From Azonexus hydrophilus (GTDB taxonomy: Bacteria; Pseudomonadota; Gammaproteobacteria; Burkholderiales; Rhodocyclaceae), in contig NZ_CAJHOB010000011.1 of assembly GCF_905120355.1 (NCBI RefSeq), positions 52,968-116,967 of the forward strand: a stretch of 64,000 nucleotides of DNA. The letters run 5' to 3'. Positions 31,641 to 41,784 of the stretch are shown here, one piece after another. The translations under genes and the position numbers were made by a program. A model generated the notes under the pieces. That model searched no databases and was not told the origin of the DNA. It was given only the letters and a program-made list of their open reading frames with translations. How positions within the stretch are numbered: the stretch's first letter is position 1; the number at the start of each line of letters is the position of its first letter.

Positions 31641-33818
31641 TCAGAAACTACTTTGGATCGACAAGTCGATCGTTCTCGGCTGACCCAGATAGACCATGGT
31701 TGAACCCGAGAAACTATCCGCGTAAATCTTGTCCGTCAGATTCTTGCCGCGCAGGACAAGTCGGGTCGTCCGGTTGAGCTTGTAACTCGCGGAAGCGCCA
31801 ACCAGGGTGTACGCATCATCACGCAGCGTATTGGCGGTATCAGCATAGCGCGCCGAGACATAGCGCAGGTCGGCGCCCAGCTCAAGCGCCGGCAACGGGC
31901 TATACGTCAGCCAAAGATTGGCAACTCGCTTGGGAACTTTGGTTGGTCGATTACCGGCACGTGAGACCACGACGCCGCTAACACTCTCGTTAAATTTATC
32001 GTACTGCGCGTCCACGAACGCGATATTGCCGGCCACCTGCAAGCTGCGATTCACCTGGTAGCCAAGCGCAAGCTCAATACCACGCGACGACTGCTGGCCG
32101 ACCGGAATCGTCGTACCCGGGTTAGCCGGATCGCTGACAGCGATATTGCGACGCGTGATTTCGTAATAGGCCAGCGTACCGTTACCACGCTTGTCGGCAA
32201 AACTGAACTTACTCCCAATTTCCCACTGCTTGCCGGTCGTCAGATCGAAATCCCTGACTTGGGAGAAGGAAGCCGTGGTCAGGATGCCCGCGGGTGGATC
32301 AGCCGCTGTACTGTACTGCGCATACACATTGGCGTTGTCGGTCAGCTCGTAAGCCAGGGCAAGCCTGCCCGTCAGTGGATGGTAGCGGCGCTTGAAATAA
32401 GCAGGATCGGTCGCCGTCACGGTCCGGTGATTGGTTATCTCGAGATCTATCCTGTCATGCCGCAAACCGGTAAGCAGCGAAAGCTTGTTTGTCAGGAAAG
32501 TCTGATTTTCCAGAAAAATGGCAAGCGTTTTGACGCGATTAGTCCGTTGTGGATTAAAACCCCCTGTCACCCCTGGGAGATTGAAAAACTTTTCTGTCGA
32601 AAAGTTGTAGGGATCTACGCTGCCGAAGGGGCCGCTGACCGAAAGCGGGAAACGCGTCTGCTTGTTCACGCTGTAATCGATACCGCCTGCCCAGTTGCTG
32701 CGGTGTCCGCCGAGCTGGCCGTTAAGCGTGAACTCCAGACGATTGCCATTCAGGGTCTGGTCATGGCGCTGCAGCAATGCGTTGGAACGCACGACTGCCG
32801 TATTGCTGGCGTTAAATGCGTAAGTTTCGACATTCTGAAAATCACGCAAGGCGCTGTAGTGGTACAGGGTGTTGCGTAATCTGAGGCTATCTGTCGCCTT
32901 GAACTCGGTAATCGAGCGCGCCCAGCGCACCCGTTGTTCATAAAGCCCATCGACCGAGTTGTAGTTCTTGAATCGCGTATCTTCATCTATGCGGACGCGA
33001 TCCCCCACTGGTTTGAGGACGGGCGTCCCCCAGTAGGGACGATCAACACGCTCATTCTGATATTCCAGCGCCAGCGTGTGCCGCAGCGCGGGAGTCAGAT
33101 CAACCTGCCAGGAGCCCGCAGCCTGCCAGGCCTCACGCTTGACACCCTCACTCCAGCCATTGATCGTATTGCGACTCACATCAAGGCGGACCGCATTACG
33201 CTCATCAAGTACCCGATTGGTCCCCGCCGCCAGCTGCACAGCATCAAAACGGCCATAAGAAGCCTTCAAGTCGGTATGGTTGCCATCCCGGTGGGCCAGT
33301 TTGGTGATGTTGTTGATGGTCCCCCCAACGGCGCCGGCACCATACAGAAAACTCGACGCCCCGCCGATCGCCTCGACCCGATCATAAATCCAGCTATCGA
33401 CCGGCCGCGCCGCAACGGCGTCGTACTGCACTGTGATGCCATTAAAAAGCTGGGTCACACTCGCACCGGAGAACCCGCGATAAAACACGGCACCGGGAGA
33501 ACCTGGTGCCGCCGAGCTGGTGATACCGGGCACGCTTTTCAGCGCCTCCTGTGTGTTATCGACGCCACGACGCTCCATCGTTTCACGATCAACGACAAAG
33601 ACTGAAGCCGGTGTTTCCCTGAGACTCAGCCCGAGACGGCTTGCCGTCTGGTTTTTCTGTTCCAGATCGAGCGGTTGGCCAAACGAACTGGCGGTGACGC
33701 TGACAGCGTCCAGAACAACGGGATTTGCCTCGCTACCATGCCCCCCGGAGGCAAACGTGAGCAAAATCGTCACGTGAAGGATTTTCAGATCACCCCGTCT
33801 GATCGAACCTGCATGCAT
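31641..33818 (-). CDS. TonB-dependent siderophore receptor
   Basis: A 725-residue outer membrane receptor. After a short signal-like N-terminus (ILHVTILLTFASGGHGSEA) comes a TonB-box-like DAVSVTAS, the plug domain (ETPASVFVVDRETMERRGVDNTQEALKSVPGI in pieces, GAVFYRGFSG, RVEAIGGASSFLYGAGAVGGTINNITK in pieces) and a beta-barrel ending with aromatic SIQSSF. The plug is of the FhuA/FpvA type. ATG 33818 with GGGGA upstream is preferred; the frame extends to 33857. The ligand cannot be told. The PepSY protein downstream supports iron uptake. Confidence 0.9.
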   Translation of the reverse strand: MHAGSIRRGDLKILHVTILLTFASGGHGSEANPVVLDAVSVTASSFGQPLDLEQKNQTASRLGLSLRETPASVFVVDRETMERRGVDNTQEALKSVPGITSSAAPGSPGAVFYRGFSGASVTQLFNGITVQYDAVAARPVDSWIYDRVEAIGGASSFLYGAGAVGGTINNITKLAHRDGNHTDLKASYGRFDAVQLAAGTNRVLDERNAVRLDVSRNTINGWSEGVKREAWQAAGSWQVDLTPALRHTLALEYQNERVDRPYWGTPVLKPVGDRVRIDEDTRFKNYNSVDGLYEQRVRWARSITEFKATDSLRLRNTLYHYSALRDFQNVETYAFNASNTAVVRSNALLQRHDQTLNGNRLEFTLNGQLGGHRSNWAGGIDYSVNKQTRFPLSVSGPFGSVDPYNFSTEKFFNLPGVTGGFNPQRTNRVKTLAIFLENQTFLTNKLSLLTGLRHDRIDLEITNHRTVTATDPAYFKRRYHPLTGRLALAYELTDNANVYAQYSTAADPPAGILTTASFSQVRDFDLTTGKQWEIGSKFSFADKRGNGTLAYYEITRRNIAVSDPANPGTTIPVGQQSSRGIELALGYQVNRSLQVAGNIAFVDAQYDKFNESVSGVVVSRAGNRPTKVPKRVANLWLTYSPLPALELGADLRYVSARYADTANTLRDDAYTLVGASASYKLNRTTRLVLRGKNLTDKIYADSFSGSTMVYLGQPRTIDLSIQSSF

Positions 33819-33913
33819 CACAACCATCCCCGCTGAATATAGCCCTGAATAACCCATTCAGCGCCCTGTTAAAAATAGAGCCTGGATAGTAGAGACTTCC
33901 CGAAAATTGAGAA

Positions 33914-33930
33914 TGTGACAAATCGTCACA
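33914..33930. promoter_or_regulatory. palindrome between TonB receptor and pepN
   Basis: TGTGAC-AAATC-GTCACA is a perfect inverted repeat in the 182-bp divergent region. It resembles a CRP/FNR half-site pair but the half-sites TGTGA and TCACA are 7 rather than 6 apart, so the regulator is unclear. No convincing Fur box is visible here. Confidence 0.45.
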
Positions 33931-34000
33931 CCTGGCGAGAAAACACGGTCAGGACAAGTGCAGTACCATCAACGGTTTCCAGATGCAGGCCGAATACGCA

Positions 34001-36610
34001 ATGAAAACCGACACCCCGCAGACCATCCATCTCAAGGATTACACCCCACCCGCCTGGTGGATTGATACCGTCGATCTTGCCGTCGATATCACCCCCGAAG
34101 CGACGCACGTCACCGCCCGCCTCAGTCTGCGCCGCAATGAGGCACAGCCTGCGCAACCCCTGGTGCTCGATGGGAAAAACCTGGAAACCCTGGCGGTATT
34201 GGTCGACGGCCAGCCCGCCCGCTACAGCCTCGACAGCACACAGCTGACCGTGCATGACCTGCCGCCGACATGCACCCTGCAGACGGAAGTGCGCATCCAT
34301 CCCGACAGCAACACCTCGCTGTCCGGTTTTTACCGCTCGCAGGATGGTTATTTCACGCAGTGCGAAGCGCAGGGTTTCCGCGCCATCACCTGGTTTCTTG
34401 ACCGCCCGGACGTGATGTCCACCTACACGGTGACGCTGACGGCCGGTCAGGCACGTTTTCCCGTGCTGCTTGCCAACGGCAACCCGGTCGCACAGGGTGA
34501 TGCCGGTGCCGGCCGGCACTGGGCGCGCTGGGCCGACCCTTTCCGCAAACCCGCCTACCTGTTTGCCATGGTGGCGGCCCGCCTGGATGTGCTGCGCGAC
34601 ACTTTCACCACCGCCAGCGGCCGCTGCGTGCAGTTGGCGGTGTACGTCGAGCCGGGCAAGCTCGACCAGGCACCGCATGCCATGGCGGCGCTGAAGAAGT
34701 CGATGCGCTGGGACGAGGAACGCTTTGGCCTGGAATGCGACCTCGACCATTACATGATCGTCGCCGTCGGCGACTTCAACATGGGCGCGATGGAGAACAA
34801 GGGGCTCAACATCTTCAACACGAAGTATGTGCTCGCTCGCCCCGATACCGCCACCGACGTAGATTTCGAGAACATCGACCGGGTGGTGGCGCACGAGTAT
34901 TTCCACAACTGGACCGGCAACCGCGTCACCTGCCGCGACTGGTTCCAGCTTTCCCTGAAAGAAGGACTGACCGTCTTCCGCGATCAGGAATTCGGCGCCG
35001 ACATGCACGACCGGCAAACCGCCCGCATCCGCGAGGTCCGCAACCTGCGCGCCGCGCAGTTCCCGGAAGATGCCGGCCCGATGGCGCATCCGGTGCGCCC
35101 GGCCTCCTACGTCGAAATCAACAATTTCTATACCGCGACGGTGTATGAAAAAGGGGCCGAGGTCATCCGCATGATCCAGACCCTGATCGGCCGCGACGCC
35201 TTCCGTGCCGGCATGGACGAGTATTTCCGTCGCCACGACGGCCAGGCCGTCACCTGCGAGGATTTCATCGCCGCCATGCACGCTGCGTCAGGCTTCGATT
35301 TCAGCCAGTTCATGCGCTGGTACAACGAACCGGGCACCCCGCGCATCGACGTGAGCGCCCACTACGACGCAGCCAACCGTAGTTACACCCTCGACTGCGC
35401 GCAGAGCAATCCGCGCGCCAGCGATGACGCGCCGTACCTGATTCCACTGCGCGTCGCGCTCTTTGACGAAAACGGCGTGCTACTACCGGAAACCGAGCGC
35501 ACGCTGCTGCTGAACGAAAGCCGGCAGTGCTTCGTCTTCAACAACGTCGCCGCGCCTCCCATCCCGTCTTTTTTGCGCGACTTCTCCGCGCCGGTCTACC
35601 TCGATTTCAGCTACACCCCGGCACAGCTGAGCCTCCTGCTGGCCCACGAAAACGACCCGTTCAGCGCCTGGGAAGCCGGACAGCGACTGGCAAGCGATCT
35701 GATCATCTCGGCCCTGCGGGCGCTGCAACAACAGCAGCCCCTGCCCGCCGCGGACGCCTTCATCACCGCCTGCCGCCACTTGCTGCGCACCCAAGCTGAC
35801 ACCGCCCCCGCCTTCGTTGCCGAAGTGCTGACCCTGCCGGGCGAAGCAACTCTAGCTGAACAATTACCCGCCCCCATCGACCCCGATGCCTTGCACGCGG
35901 CACGCAAATGGTTGCGGCACAGTCTGGCCCAGGCACTGGAAAAGGATTTCGAGCGGCTCTACCAACAACTGGAAAACCGCGAACCCTATGCGCCGGAAGG
36001 CCCGCAAGTCGGCCGCCGTGCCTTGCGCCAGGTCTGCCTGGGCTACCTGCTCGAATGCGCGGCGCCGCACTACCGGACGCTGGCCCTGCAGCAATTGCGC
36101 AGCGCCGACAACATGACCGACCAGTTCGCTGCCCTTGCTGCGCTGACCAATGTCACGGCAGCGGACAGCAGCGAACGCGACGCGGCGCTGACGGAATTCC
36201 ATGCCCGCTGGCAACACGAGCCGCTGGTGGTCGATAAATGGCTGCAGGTACAGGCCGCCAGCCGGCACCCGGCGACCCTGGCGCGGGTGCGCGAACTATC
36301 TAGCCATGCCGCGTTCGACATGAGCAACCCGAACAAGGTCTATGCCCTGTGGCGTACTTTCGGCGCCAATTTCCTGCATTTTCATGCCGCTGACGGCAGC
36401 GGCTACGTTTTCCTGGCCGAAAAAATCGCCCTGCTGCAGCAGAAAAATCCGCAGGTGGCTTCCCGTCTGGCGCGCTGCTTCGATCGCTGGCGGCAATTCG
36501 ACGCCCATCGCCAGCAGCACGCCCGCCGCGCCCTGCAGGGACTGCTCGATCTGCCCGATCTGGTCAGCGACGTGCGTGAAGTGGTCAGCCGGGCCTTGGC
36601 GACGAGCTGA
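34001..36610 (+). CDS. pepN: aminopeptidase N
   Basis: A monomeric zinc M1 aminopeptidase of 869 residues that trims N-terminal amino acids in the cytoplasm. GAMENKG is at about 261, the zinc site HEYFHNWTGNR at about 297 and the third ligand Glu in LSLKEGLTVFRDQEF near 322. The C-terminal half is the helical DUF3458-type domain (NPNKVYALWRTFGANFLHFHAADGSGY, in pieces). ATG 34001 gives the usual start (IHLKDYTPPAWW); ATG 33983, six codons upstream, is the alternative. Confidence 0.95.
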   Translation: MKTDTPQTIHLKDYTPPAWWIDTVDLAVDITPEATHVTARLSLRRNEAQPAQPLVLDGKNLETLAVLVDGQPARYSLDSTQLTVHDLPPTCTLQTEVRIHPDSNTSLSGFYRSQDGYFTQCEAQGFRAITWFLDRPDVMSTYTVTLTAGQARFPVLLANGNPVAQGDAGAGRHWARWADPFRKPAYLFAMVAARLDVLRDTFTTASGRCVQLAVYVEPGKLDQAPHAMAALKKSMRWDEERFGLECDLDHYMIVAVGDFNMGAMENKGLNIFNTKYVLARPDTATDVDFENIDRVVAHEYFHNWTGNRVTCRDWFQLSLKEGLTVFRDQEFGADMHDRQTARIREVRNLRAAQFPEDAGPMAHPVRPASYVEINNFYTATVYEKGAEVIRMIQTLIGRDAFRAGMDEYFRRHDGQAVTCEDFIAAMHAASGFDFSQFMRWYNEPGTPRIDVSAHYDAANRSYTLDCAQSNPRASDDAPYLIPLRVALFDENGVLLPETERTLLLNESRQCFVFNNVAAPPIPSFLRDFSAPVYLDFSYTPAQLSLLLAHENDPFSAWEAGQRLASDLIISALRALQQQQPLPAADAFITACRHLLRTQADTAPAFVAEVLTLPGEATLAEQLPAPIDPDALHAARKWLRHSLAQALEKDFERLYQQLENREPYAPEGPQVGRRALRQVCLGYLLECAAPHYRTLALQQLRSADNMTDQFAALAALTNVTAADSSERDAALTEFHARWQHEPLVVDKWLQVQAASRHPATLARVRELSSHAAFDMSNPNKVYALWRTFGANFLHFHAADGSGYVFLAEKIALLQQKNPQVASRLARCFDRWRQFDAHRQQHARRALQGLLDLPDLVSDVREVVSRALATS

Positions 36611-36622
36611 CCGAGCATCCTG

Positions 36623-37375
36623 TCACTCCGTGGCAGCCCGCCGTGCCTGCATCCAGCCCATCAGCGCCTGGCTGGACAGGTTGAGCGCTGCCTGATAGCG
36701 CTCGGTGGGCAGTGCATGCTGCAAGGCCGCAAACAGCTGCTGCGTGCCTTCCTGGGCACGGGCGGCGTTGCCTTGCTCCAGCAGCGCCATCTGCAGGGTG
36801 GCCATGCTGTCGGCCAGCAGCCGCCAGCCGTTTTCCGGCATCTGTGCATCCAGCGCCAGCATCAGGCCACCCAGTGCCTGCACGATGGGCGTGCTTTCTT
36901 CCGCCGCAGAGCAGGCGGCCATGGCATGCCACAAGGCCAGGTGAATACTGCGGCGCAAGGCAATCTTGCCATCGATGGCGGCGGTTTCCTGTGTCGACAA
37001 CGCCGCAAAATGCTGCGCAAACTGTGCCTCGGCCTGCGGATCCAGCCGCGTGCGCAAACTGCCGAGCAACGCAGTCAAAGGCGGAATGGCCTGCAAGCGG
37101 AAGGCCTGGGTATAGGCCAGCCCCCAGGCATCGAGGGCATACACCAGAAACGCCAGGCGGGCAGTGCGCGCGCCCTGACTATCACCTTCATCCAGCCAGC
37201 GCTGGATGCCCTGCTGCCACGCGGCCTGCGCCGCCAGCTCGTCGGTGTCTTCCGCGTTCACCGCATGGCGGAAGACCTGGCTGAACACATCCTGCGCCAA
37301 CGCCGCCCCCACCCGCTGCACATCGGCAGCAACGAGAGATGCCAGCGGATCGGTAATGGTCTGCGTGGTGGACAT
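36623..37375 (-). CDS. conserved hypothetical protein, all-helical
   Basis: A 250-residue protein predicted to be almost entirely alpha-helical and rich in Ala, Gln and Leu (ASLVAADVQRVGAALAQDVF, AWQQGIQRWLDEGDSQGAR, LLADSMATLQMALLEQGNAARAQEG). No catalytic motif or membrane segment is visible. The start ATG 37375 has AAGGGGGC upstream. It converges with pepN (12 bp) and is 46 bp downstream of the hemerythrin gene on the same strand. I do not recognise the family. Confidence 0.65.
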   Translation of the reverse strand: MSTTQTITDPLASLVAADVQRVGAALAQDVFSQVFRHAVNAEDTDELAAQAAWQQGIQRWLDEGDSQGARTARLAFLVYALDAWGLAYTQAFRLQAIPPLTALLGSLRTRLDPQAEAQFAQHFAALSTQETAAIDGKIALRRSIHLALWHAMAACSAAEESTPIVQALGGLMLALDAQMPENGWRLLADSMATLQMALLEQGNAARAQEGTQQLFAALQHALPTERYQAALNLSSQALMGWMQARRAATE

Positions 37376-37421
37376 GGATGCCCCCTTGAAAAAGGGCGCA
37401 TTGTAACGGCAGAGGGTGCCC

Positions 37422-37808
37422 TCAGGCCGGCAGCAGTTTTTCCAGGGCGGCGAACAGCTGCCGCTCTTCAAAGCGCACGTGCGCATTCATCAAGACGGCA
37501 AATTCCTCCAGACCGCCCGCACCGCGTTGCGGCAACGCAGCAACCAGTTGCCGGATGGCCGCATGTTCCGCCAGCGTGCGCTCCACCAGCGCCGTTTCAC
37601 CTGCTGCCGCCAGACGCGGCAACAGGTCGCGTTCTTCGATCTGGAAATGCGGCTCCAGCTCACTCGCGAAGCGGGCGCTGCAGGCAGCGATCATCGCATT
37701 CTGTTGGGCTGCATCTTGCGCAGCGGCGGCCCGGCGGCAGTCCAGGGCAAGTTTGAGGGCGTGATGATGCTCACGCGAGAGATCTTGCAACGTGACGTGA
37801 CGTTTCAT
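37422..37808 (-). CDS. hemerythrin HHE domain protein
   Basis: A 128-residue four-helix protein with iron ligands in the expected order: His-rich REHHHALKLAL near 13-16, LEPHFQIEERDLLP near 53-60, LAEHAAIRQLV near 80 and MNAHVRFEERQLF near 109-115. This is the HHE cation-binding pattern of hemerythrin-like proteins that bind oxygen, sense iron or protect against nitric oxide. ATG 37808 is preceded by GGAGA. Frame upstream of it has no support. Confidence 0.85.
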   Translation of the reverse strand: MKRHVTLQDLSREHHHALKLALDCRRAAAAQDAAQQNAMIAACSARFASELEPHFQIEERDLLPRLAAAGETALVERTLAEHAAIRQLVAALPQRGAGGLEEFAVLMNAHVRFEERQLFAALEKLLPA

Positions 37809-37955
37809 CGGCAGTCTCCAGAACAAAAGGTGGAATACGTATCGAACTGCTGTGCAGTCTAGCCCGCAGGGCGGCGCACGCCTTGATTTACCGCGGCTTT
37901 TGCCGGGCTGCCGGCACGGCCGCATCGGCGGCGGGTTTCACGGTAAAATCGGCGC

Positions 37956-38516
37956 ATGGATTCATTCAATCTCACCAACAATTTCCTCATCGCCATGCCC
38001 ACCCTGGAAGATCCGTACTTTTCCAAGGCGCTGATCTATGTCTGCGAACATACCCGCAACGGGGCCCTGGGGATCATTGTTAACCGCCCCCTGGAACTCA
38101 ATCTGGCGAGCCTGCTGGAGAAGGTCAACATCACCTTCGAGCGTCAGGATCTGGCTGACCTGCCTGTCTATTTCGGCGGGCCGGTGCAGATGGATCGCGG
38201 CTTCGTCCTGCACCGAGCGGGCGGCACGTGGCAATCCACCCTGGCCATCAGCCCGGAAATCGCCCTGACCAGCTCCCGCGATGTGCTCGACGCCGTCGCC
38301 AAGGAAGGTGCTCCCTCGGAAATCATTGTGTCCCTAGGTTACGCCGGCTGGGATGCCGGACAGATCGAAGAGGAAATGGCGCAGAACTCCTGGCTGACGG
38401 TGCCGGCACGCGCCGACATCCTGTTCGATCTGCCGCCGGAAGGTCGCCTGCCGGCCGCCCTGCAAACCCTGGGCATCAGCTTTGCCCAGCTCTCCGACGT
38501 CGCTGGGCACGCCTGA
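37956..38516 (+). CDS. yqgE: YqgE/AlgH family protein
   Basis: A 186-residue protein of the DUF179 family: [37 protein letters not shown] (in pieces), [20 protein letters not shown], and [23 protein letters not shown] in pieces. The biochemical role is not established; the gene is regularly next to ruvX (yqgF). It begins a compact plus-strand run yqgE-ruvX-pyrR-pyrB-pyrC'. Confidence 0.93.
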   Translation: MDSFNLTNNFLIAMPTLEDPYFSKALIYVCEHTRNGALGIIVNRPLELNLASLLEKVNITFERQDLADLPVYFGGPVQMDRGFVLHRAGGTWQSTLAISPEIALTSSRDVLDAVAKEGAPSEIIVSLGYAGWDAGQIEEEMAQNSWLTVPARADILFDLPPEGRLPAALQTLGISFAQLSDVAGHA

Positions 38517-38943
38517 CGTGGGCACGGTGCTGGCGTTCGACTTCGGCGAGAAACGCATCGGCGTCGCCACCGGTGAAACCCTGCTTGGCACCGCCCATCC
38601 CCTGACCGTCATTCATGCCGAGAGCAACGCCCAGCGCCTGGCTGAAATCGGCAAGCTGGTCGCCGAATGGCAACCGCAGCAGCTGGTGGTTGGCCTGCCC
38701 ACGCACGCCGATGGCACACCACATGCCATGACCCAGCTGGCGAGAAAATTTGCCGAGCGATTGCACAAGCATTTTGCCCTGCCCGTCGCCCTGGCCGACG
38801 AACGCCTGACTTCGCGCGATGCCGAAAGCCGGCTGCGGGAAACCGGGCGTAACGCCAAAACTGCCAAGCCGCTGCTCGATGCCGTGGCGGCGCAACTCAT
38901 TTTGCAAACCTGGTTGGAAAGCACACCGCATGTCGCCTCCTGA
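38482..38943 (+). CDS. ruvX: pre-16S rRNA nuclease / RuvX (YqgF)
   Basis: A YqgF-type RNase H-fold nuclease: [17 protein letters not shown] holds the first catalytic Asp, [11 protein letters not shown] and [15 protein letters not shown] the rest, and [12 protein letters not shown] the last acidic residue. It processes the 5' end of 16S rRNA and may act on recombination junctions. The start is uncertain: TTG 38482 gives 153 residues and overlaps yqgE; GTG 38518, two bases after the yqgE stop, gives a conventional 141-residue protein. Confidence 0.9.
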   Translation: MPSSPTSLGTPDVGTVLAFDFGEKRIGVATGETLLGTAHPLTVIHAESNAQRLAEIGKLVAEWQPQQLVVGLPTHADGTPHAMTQLARKFAERLHKHFALPVALADERLTSRDAESRLRETGRNAKTAKPLLDAVAAQLILQTWLESTPHVAS

Positions 38944-39466
38944 GACCCTCGTTTTATCTGCTGCCCTGCCCGATCCTGAAGCGCAGTGCCGGCAGCTGGC
39001 CGAACAGCTGCGCCCCTTGTTGCCCAAGAACCCCGCCCTGGTCGGCATCTACAGTGGCGGCGCCTGGATCGCCGAGCGCCTGCGCCAGTTGCTCGGTCTG
39101 CACGACGAAATCGGCCTGATCGATGTCTCCTTCTATCGCGACGATTTCGCGCTCAAGGGGCTGCAGAGCAAGGTCAAGCCGACCATCATTCCCTTCGACG
39201 TCGAAGGCCGCCACATCGTGCTGGTGGATGACGTGCTCTATACCGGCCGCACCACGCGCGCGGCCGTCAACGAACTTTTCGATTACGGCCGCCCGGCCGC
39301 CATCGACCTGGCGGTGCTGGCCGACCGCGGCGAACACGAACTGCCGATTGCAGCGACCTGGAAAGTCTGGGATGTGCGCCTTGCCCCGGGGCAGAGCTTG
39401 CAACTGGAACAGCAGCAGGCGCCTGACACGGCCGGACAACTCACCTGGAGGTTGCAGCATGCATAA
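38930..39466 (+). CDS. pyrR: PyrR, bifunctional pyrimidine regulator / uracil phosphoribosyltransferase
   Basis: A 178-residue type I phosphoribosyltransferase. The PRPP loop is [22 protein letters not shown], preceded by [15 protein letters not shown] and [14 protein letters not shown]. PyrR binds UMP; in Gram-positives it attenuates pyr mRNA, in proteobacteria it mostly serves as a UPRTase homologue with unclear regulatory role. No pyr attenuator is visible before it. ATG 38930 overlaps ruvX by 14 bp and the 3' end overlaps pyrB by 8 bp. Confidence 0.92.
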   Translation: MSPPETLVLSAALPDPEAQCRQLAEQLRPLLPKNPALVGIYSGGAWIAERLRQLLGLHDEIGLIDVSFYRDDFALKGLQSKVKPTIIPFDVEGRHIVLVDDVLYTGRTTRAAVNELFDYGRPAAIDLAVLADRGEHELPIAATWKVWDVRLAPGQSLQLEQQQAPDTAGQLTWRLQHA

Positions 39467-40418
39467 CCCGCAGTTGAACAAGCATGGCGAACTGGTGCAC
39501 CTGCTCTCTACCGAAGGGCTGCCGCGCGCCATCATGACGCAGATTCTCGACACGGCGGAATCCTTCATGGAAATCTCCACGCGGGCCGTGAAAAAAGTCC
39601 CCCTGCTGCGCGGCAAGAGCGTGTTCAACCTCTTTTTCGAAAACTCGACCCGCACCCGCACCACCTTCGAGATTGCCGCCAAGCGGCTCTCGGCTGACGT
39701 ACTCAACCTCGATATCGGGCGTTCCTCCACCTCCAAGGGCGAAACGCTGCTCGACACCATCGACAACCTGTGCGCCATGGACGCCAACCTGTTCGTCGTC
39801 CGCCATGCCACCTCCGGCGCCCCCTACCTGATCGCCGAGCACCTGAACCGCATCGGCCGCGACGACATCCATGTGGTCAACGCCGGTGACGGACGCCACG
39901 CACACCCGACCCAGGGTCTGCTCGACATGTACACCATCCGCCACTTCAAGAAAGATTTCAGCCAGTTGCGGGTGGCCGTGGTTGGTGACATTCTGCATTC
40001 GCGCGTCGCCCGCTCCGACATTCATGCCCTCACCACCCTGGGCGTCCCGGAAGTGCGCGCCATCGGCCCGGAAACCTTGCTGCCCAAGCATCTCGACAAA
40101 CTTGGCGTGCAGGTCTTTCACGACATGAACGAAGGTCTGCGCGATTGCGACGTGGTCATCATGCTGCGCTTGCAGAACGAACGCATGAACGGCGCCCTGC
40201 TCCCTTCCGCCGGCGAGTATTTCCGCCATTACGGCCTGACGCCGCAAAAACTGGCACTGGCCAAACCGGACGCCATCGTCATGCATCCGGGCCCGATGAA
40301 CCGTGGCGTGGAAATTCATTCTGCGGTTGCCGACGGACCACAGGCCGTCATCCTCAATCAGGTCACCTTCGGCATCGCCGTGCGCATGGCGGTGATGAGC
40401 ATCGTTGCAGGGAATTGA
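39459..40418 (+). CDS. pyrB: aspartate carbamoyltransferase catalytic subunit
   Basis: A 319-residue enzyme joining carbamoyl phosphate to aspartate, the first committed step of pyrimidine synthesis. The carbamoyl phosphate site is [13 protein letters not shown], followed by [24 protein letters not shown], and [15 protein letters not shown] 39459 follows GGAGG and overlaps pyrR. There is no pyrI gene; instead a PyrC'-type protein follows, as in class A Pseudomonas-like ATCases. Confidence 0.96.
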   Translation: MHNPQLNKHGELVHLLSTEGLPRAIMTQILDTAESFMEISTRAVKKVPLLRGKSVFNLFFENSTRTRTTFEIAAKRLSADVLNLDIGRSSTSKGETLLDTIDNLCAMDANLFVVRHATSGAPYLIAEHLNRIGRDDIHVVNAGDGRHAHPTQGLLDMYTIRHFKKDFSQLRVAVVGDILHSRVARSDIHALTTLGVPEVRAIGPETLLPKHLDKLGVQVFHDMNEGLRDCDVVIMLRLQNERMNGALLPSAGEYFRHYGLTPQKLALAKPDAIVMHPGPMNRGVEIHSAVADGPQAVILNQVTFGIAVRMAVMSIVAGN

Positions 40419-40422
40419 GCAC

Positions 40423-41670
40423 ATGAACATCGAAATCAGGAATGGCCGCGTTATCGACCCGAAAAACGGCATCGACCAGAACAACCTTTCACTGTTCATC
40501 AGCGGCCGCCGCATCGTCGGTGTCGGTGCCCCCCCGGCCGGGTTTGAAGCCACCGAAACGATTGATGCACAGGGCCATGTCGTCTGCCCCGGCTTTGTCG
40601 ATCTCGGCGCCCGCCTCAATTCCATCGAGGCCGAACTCGCTGCCGCCGTTGCTGGCGGCGTCACCAGCGTGGTGGTCCCCCCGGATGCCGATCCACCGCT
40701 CGACGAACCGGAACTGGCAGACCGCCTGGTGCACCGCGCCAAGGAAATCGGCAAAGCGCGTGTCTATCCGCTGGGCGCCCTCACCCTCGGCCTCAAGGGC
40801 GAACGCCTGACGGAAATGGCTGGCCTGAGGAAGGCCGGCTGCGTCGCCTTCTCGCAGGCCAAGGTGCCGGTGGTCGACACGCAGTCGCTGATGCACGCAC
40901 TCGAATACGCGGCCTCCTTTGGCTTCACTGTCTTCCTGCACCCGCAGGAATACTATCTGGCGCGAAACGGCAATGCGCACGACGGCGAAGTGGCGGCCCG
41001 TCTGGGCCTGTCCGGCATTCCAGTGGCCGCCGAAACCATTGCCATCGCCACTCTGACCCAGCTGGTCCGCCACACCGGCTGCCGTGTGCATCTGACCCGC
41101 CTTTCTTCGGCCGCCGGCATCGCCATGGTCGAAGCAGCCATGGCAGAAGGATTGCCGCTCAGTTGCGACGTCGGCATCCACCACCTCCTGCTCACCGAAT
41201 ACGACATCGGCTATTTCAACCCGCAGGCGCGTTTTCTGCCGCCGTTACGCACCGAAGCCGACCGTAACAGCCTCAGCCATGCCGTGCGCAATGGTCGGGC
41301 GGCCATCTGCTCCGACCACACGCCACTGGCCGCCGACGACAAGATGATGCCATTCGGCGAAGCCCGATCCGGGGCAACCGGTCTTGAAGTCCTGCTGCCG
41401 CTGACCCTGAAATGGGCGGCCCAGGAAAGCGTCGACCTGCCCACCGCCCTCGCCAGCATCACCTGCGCCCCCGCCGCCCTGCTCGGCCTCGCTGCGGGCA
41501 GCCTGAGCGTGGGCGCCAGTGCCGACATCTGCATTTTCGACCCGGACGCAGAATGGGTATTGACCCCTGAAGTGCTCAGGAGCCGAGGCAAAAACTCGCC
41601 CTGGCTCGGCCATCCCATGCCGGGCAAAGTGCAGAAAACCCTGGTCGGCGGACGTATTGTCCATGGCTGA
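40423..41670 (+). CDS. pyrC': dihydroorotase-like subunit PyrC' (inactive)
   Basis: A 415-residue amidohydrolase-fold protein. It aligns with dihydroorotase along its length (VCPGFVDLGARLNS, FLHPQEYYLA, LTRLSSAAGIAMVE, GRAAICSDHTPLAADDK) but lacks the metal-binding H-x-H after PGFVDL, where it reads GARL. Such PyrC' proteins do not cyclise carbamoyl aspartate; they hold PyrB in a dodecamer and are needed for its activity. It follows pyrB by four bases. An active pyrC must lie elsewhere. Confidence 0.9.
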   Translation: MNIEIRNGRVIDPKNGIDQNNLSLFISGRRIVGVGAPPAGFEATETIDAQGHVVCPGFVDLGARLNSIEAELAAAVAGGVTSVVVPPDADPPLDEPELADRLVHRAKEIGKARVYPLGALTLGLKGERLTEMAGLRKAGCVAFSQAKVPVVDTQSLMHALEYAASFGFTVFLHPQEYYLARNGNAHDGEVAARLGLSGIPVAAETIAIATLTQLVRHTGCRVHLTRLSSAAGIAMVEAAMAEGLPLSCDVGIHHLLLTEYDIGYFNPQARFLPPLRTEADRNSLSHAVRNGRAAICSDHTPLAADDKMMPFGEARSGATGLEVLLPLTLKWAAQESVDLPTALASITCAPAALLGLAAGSLSVGASADICIFDPDAEWVLTPEVLRSRGKNSPWLGHPMPGKVQKTLVGGRIVHG

Positions 41671-41784
41671 ATCGCAGCAAATTAAATGCGAGTGACATAG
41701 TCTGGTTATTCCAATAGAATGTTTTCCGGCAGTCATCACTGCCGGCCGTATCCAATCGTTCACACATTCTGGAGGAAGTTCGCA

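Noticed and set aside
33926..35281. 451-codon minus-strand open frame opposite pepN
   Set aside because: A long shadow frame typical of GC-rich DNA; pepN on the plus strand has all catalytic motifs.
38930..39466. PyrR-dependent attenuator before the pyr genes
   Set aside because: The genes overlap one another and I found no anti-terminator/terminator pair upstream.
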